A DNA stretch of 9,212 nt from Actinomycetota bacterium (GTDB lineage Bacteria > Actinomycetota > Rubrobacteria > Rubrobacterales > Rubrobacteraceae): contig JAIVIG010000416.1 of assembly GCA_020200675.1 (NCBI GenBank), positions 5,807-15,018 of the forward strand, written 5' to 3'. Shown here piece after piece: positions 6,723 to 9,212 of this stretch; the first letter of the stretch is position 1, and every line of letters begins with the position of its first letter. Under the pieces are notes generated by a model. That model ran no database searches. It was given only the letters and a program-made list of their open reading frames with translations, and was not told the origin of the DNA. Made by a program: the position numbers and the translations under genes.

Positions 6723-6754
6723 CGATTGGACTTCGAGTTCGTTAGGAGGATTTG
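6722..6754 (+). repeat. Leader module copy 2 (hairpin plus AGGAGG), before the deaminase gene
   Basis: This is the second copy of the module at 3244-3277. The two 16-nt blocks (6722-6737, 6739-6754) are identical to copy 1, but the spacer between them is T instead of CA. The copy begins at the last base of the preceding stop codon. The hairpin is kept as ACGA (6722-6725) with TCGT (6739-6742). AGGAGG (6744-6749) lies 8 nt before ATG 6758. Confidence 0.85.
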
Positions 6755-6757
6755 ACC

Positions 6758-8185
6758 ATGCCAACGCTGTTGGCGCGGGACGCCGATATCCTGGTCACGA
6801 TGGACGATGAGCGCCGCGAGCTTCCCAATGCCGGGCTGTTCGTTCGGGATGGGATCATCGAGCAGGTCGGCCCCACCGAGGAGCTTCCGCGGGACGCTGA
6901 CGTCGTGCTGGACATGACGGGCCAGATCTTGCTGCCCGGCTTCGTGAACACCCACCACCACCTCGATCAGACGCTGACCCGCGCGTTCCCGCATGGTCAG
7001 AACATCAACCTGTTCCCCTGGCTTCGGGCCCACTATCTGATCTGGGGCCGCCGGACTCCCGAAGCGTCGCGCTGGAGCACCCTCGTCGGCCTGGCCGAGC
7101 TCGCCGCGTCCGGTTGCACAACCGTCTTCGATCACACGTACATCTTCCCAAACGGCTGCAGGCTCGACGACCAGATCGCGGCGGCGCAGGAGATCGGCGT
7201 GCGGTTCCACGCCTCTCGCGGCTCCATGTCTCTGGGCGAGTCCCAGAACGGACTGCCGCCGGATAGCCTGGTCGAGGGCGAAGCGGCGATCTTCGAAGAC
7301 TCCCGGCGGGTGATCGAGACGTACCACGACGCCTCGCACGGCTCGATGACCCAGATCGTGCTGGCGCCGTGCTCGCCCTTCTCGGTTACTCCCGAACTCC
7401 TGCGGGAGACGGCCGAGCTCGCTCGTGCCCACGGCGTGCGCCTCCACACCCACCTCTGCGAGACCTTCGATGAGGAGCGCTACACGCTCACGCACTTCCA
7501 GCAGCGTCCGGTCGCGTGGATGGAGACGATGGGCTGGCTCGGCGACGATGTCTGGTTTGCCCACGCCGTGCACGTCAACGATGACGAGATCCGCGAGTTC
7601 GCCAAGACCGGTGCCGGGGTTGCACACTGTCCCTGCTCGAACATGCGGCTCGCCTCTGGCATCGCACCGGTCAAGAAGTACCTCGCAGCCGGTGTGCATG
7701 TCGGTTTGGGCGTCGATGGATCCGCCAGCAACGATGCCTCGAACATCCTGCTCGAAGCGCGGCAGGCGATGCTGCTGGCCCGGCTCCGCATCGGCCTGCT
7801 CCCGCCGGAGGGCCCACATACCCTGCTCTCGACCTCAGATCCACTACGGAGCGGCGAATGGATGACGGCGCGGGAGGTACTGGAAGTCGCGACCCGCGGA
7901 GGCGCCGCCGTCCTGGGCCGCCCGGACATCGGCGCTTTAGCCCCCGGGATGTGCGCCGACTTCTTCAGCATCGACCTGAACACCGTCGATTATGCCGGCG
8001 CGCTGAACGACCCGGTCGCGGCCACCGTGTTCTGCGCGCCACAAAAGTCACGGTACACGGTGATCAACGGTCGGGTCGTCGTGGAGAACGGACGGGTCAC
8101 CACGGTCGATATGGCCCCGGTGATCGAAGCCCACAACCGCTTCTCCCGCGAACTGGCCAACGCCCAATTAACGAGGTCGCCATGA
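6758..8185 (+). CDS. 8-oxoguanine deaminase-type amidohydrolase
   Basis: This is a 475-residue metal-dependent amidohydrolase of the cytosine deaminase/AtzB/TrzN superfamily, closest in motif content to 8-oxoguanine deaminases, which convert 8-oxoguanine to urate and ammonia. Visible metal and catalytic positions are the HxH pair H66/H68 (NTHHHL), H232 and E235 (HTHLCE), H269/H272 (FAHAVH) and D320 (GVDGSASND). The RGSMSLGES and GLPPDS stretches (154-170) and CPCSNMRLASGIAPV (291-305) are typical of the 8-oxoguanine deaminase group. The ATG at 6758 has AGGAGG 8 nt upstream; the in-frame TTG at 6752 is too close to that site. The length is normal and no lesion is seen, unlike the two genes upstream. 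It lies 35 bp after the molybdopterin gene and overlaps the next gene. Guanine deaminase or s-triazine hydrolase activity is the main alternative. Confidence 0.88.
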   Translation: MPTLLARDADILVTMDDERRELPNAGLFVRDGIIEQVGPTEELPRDADVVLDMTGQILLPGFVNTHHHLDQTLTRAFPHGQNINLFPWLRAHYLIWGRRTPEASRWSTLVGLAELAASGCTTVFDHTYIFPNGCRLDDQIAAAQEIGVRFHASRGSMSLGESQNGLPPDSLVEGEAAIFEDSRRVIETYHDASHGSMTQIVLAPCSPFSVTPELLRETAELARAHGVRLHTHLCETFDEERYTLTHFQQRPVAWMETMGWLGDDVWFAHAVHVNDDEIREFAKTGAGVAHCPCSNMRLASGIAPVKKYLAAGVHVGLGVDGSASNDASNILLEARQAMLLARLRIGLLPPEGPHTLLSTSDPLRSGEWMTAREVLEVATRGGAAVLGRPDIGALAPGMCADFFSIDLNTVDYAGALNDPVAATVFCAPQKSRYTVINGRVVVENGRVTTVDMAPVIEAHNRFSRELANAQLTRSP

Positions 8186-8994
8186 GCGTAGAAACGGAAA
8201 CTCCCAACGTCGCCACTGCCGTCACCGCCGTCCAGGTCCGTCAGGGCGAGGAGGGTGCGTTCACCGGTTGGCTAACCCAGCTGAACAAGACCATCGCAAC
8301 CTTTCCCGGTCTGCTGGTGGACGAGGGCACGACCAACGTGATCCAAGGATCAAATACAGAGCTCTCCCCGCAGGATATGGTTACCGAGATCATCACGGTA
8401 AGCGTCAAGCCCGGTATGGAGGAGGCGTACCGTGACTGGGTGGACCGCGTCCGGCAGGTAGAGGCAAGATTTCCGGGATACCAGGGGCTGCAGCTGCAGC
8501 TCCCGATCCCCGGGCTGCAGGATGACTGGGTCTCGCTGCTGCGCTTCGATACTTCGGAGCATTTGAACGCCTGGCTCGAGTCCGATGCTCGCCGGGACGC
8601 CTTGCAGGAGGTCGAGCCGTTCATCGAGCGGCGTGAACAGCAGGTCGCCACCGCCTTCTCGGGTTGGTTTACCTTTGGTGATGCTCCCGGCCAGGCGCCG
8701 CCTAACTGGAAGCAATCCATGATCGTGCTGCTGACCCTGTATCCGATCGTGATGCTCGAACAGATGTTCCTCAACCCGCTGCTGCACTCGCTGGGCATGG
8801 CGGAAGCTATCTTCATCGGCAACCTGCTCAGCGTCGCGGCCACGGGGTTTCTGCTGATACCCTTGGCCCTCCGCGCCTTCGAGTGGTGGCTACTCCCGGG
8901 GCCCAACGATTCTCCGAGGGTGGAAGCAGCCGGGATCGCGCTGGTCATCGCCGGGTACGCCCTGTCTATCGCCGTGTTCGCCTGGCTCACTTGA
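8182..8994 (+). CDS. ABM-domain protein with C-terminal membrane segments
   Basis: The 270-residue product starts at ATG 8182, overlapping the deaminase stop as ATGA, which implies translational coupling. Residues 66-150 form a clear antibiotic-biosynthesis-monooxygenase (ABM, dimeric alpha-beta barrel) domain: MVTEIITVSVKPGMEEAY, WVDRVRQVEARFPGYQG, WVSLLRFDTSEHLNAWLES. Residues 14-55 resemble the first half of a second ABM copy (TAVQVRQGEEGAFTGWL, TIATFPGLLV) but lack the second half, so the N-terminal copy is incomplete. Hydrophobic segments at about 179-201, 209-236 and 248-269 suggest three membrane spans, with the domain probably on the cytoplasmic side. ABM proteins include cofactor-less oxygenases, haem-degrading enzymes and many of unknown role. 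I infer a membrane-tethered accessory to the operon but cannot name a substrate. Confidence 0.8.
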   Translation: MSVETETPNVATAVTAVQVRQGEEGAFTGWLTQLNKTIATFPGLLVDEGTTNVIQGSNTELSPQDMVTEIITVSVKPGMEEAYRDWVDRVRQVEARFPGYQGLQLQLPIPGLQDDWVSLLRFDTSEHLNAWLESDARRDALQEVEPFIERREQQVATAFSGWFTFGDAPGQAPPNWKQSMIVLLTLYPIVMLEQMFLNPLLHSLGMAEAIFIGNLLSVAATGFLLIPLALRAFEWWLLPGPNDSPRVEAAGIALVIAGYALSIAVFAWLT

Positions 8995-9212
8995 GTGCGC
9001 AAAGACCGCTCGCTGGCTCGAACATCAGCAGGAGCAGCATGGCGATGTCGACCGCCCGGGCGTTTATGGTAGCGAGGCTCCTTCCATCCGCGATCGTTGC
9101 TTCCGCACGGCGGGTGATCGGTGGTTTGTTGGATATGGTAGTGGTGGGCTCGTACACGGAAGGAACGGTGTTTGCAGGGGCTTCTGGGAGCGATTTTATC
9201 GCCCTCTGAGGC
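8995..9212 (+). other. Tail of window with no supported gene
   Basis: The final 218 bp show no start with a ribosome-binding site, no tRNA-like fold and no recognisable domain. A forward frame (start at 8883, inside the ABM gene) stays open to 9209 but overlaps it out of frame and resembles no family I know. The reverse strand has an open stretch here that could be the end of a gene entering from the right, ending AVDIAMLLLLMFEPASGLCAL, which I also do not recognise. Composition is slightly less G+C-rich towards the right end. Confidence 0.3.

Noticed and set aside
6752..6757. TTG start two codons before the deaminase ATG
   Set aside because: It would leave only 2 nt after AGGAGG. ATG 6758 has normal 8-nt spacing.
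8883..9209. Forward frame of 108 codons at the right end
   Set aside because: It overlaps the ABM gene out of frame, has no ribosome-binding site, and its product resembles no family I know.

Overview
The window reads as G+C-rich actinobacterial DNA, perhaps Rubrobacter-like. That placement rests only on codon bias, Shine-Dalgarno style and general protein resemblance. All supported genes lie on the + strand. There are three blocks.

Block 1 (1-1351) is aromatic ring-cleavage DNA. It holds a nearly complete type I extradiol (catechol 2,3-) dioxygenase that runs off the left edge. This is followed by a remnant of a class II aldolase/decarboxylase gene that has lost its middle and its reading frame. 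Block 2 (1431-2774) is a stand-alone bacterial cytochrome P450 with a recognisable housekeeping-type promoter.

Between blocks 2 and 3 lies about 500 bp without a protein gene, but it is not empty. It contains a perfect 20-bp inverted repeat, a close match to a sigma-28 (FliA/SigD/WhiG-type) promoter, and a roughly 200-nt leader that can fold into several hairpins and contains a 12-codon mini-ORF with its own ribosome-binding site.

Block 3 (3282-8994) is a tightly packed purine-oxidation-like operon. In order it has a FAD subunit of a xanthine-dehydrogenase-type enzyme, a fused [2Fe-2S]-molybdopterin subunit, an 8-oxoguanine deaminase-type amidohydrolase, and a membrane-anchored antibiotic-biosynthesis-monooxygenase (ABM) domain protein. 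The last gene overlaps the deaminase by ATGA. The deaminase would make urate from 8-oxoguanine, and the molybdo-flavoenzyme would hydroxylate a purine or another N-heterocycle. As written, however, both oxidase genes are broken by a small deletion plus frameshift, while the deaminase and ABM genes are open. A 33-34 nt leader carrying a small hairpin and AGGAGG occurs twice, directly before the FAD gene and directly before the deaminase gene.

The main points of interest are the sigma-28-like promoter with its structured leader on a catabolic operon, the duplicated leader module, and three deletion/frameshift lesions of the same kind in 4 kb (real decay or an assembly problem). The last 218 bp hold no gene I can support.
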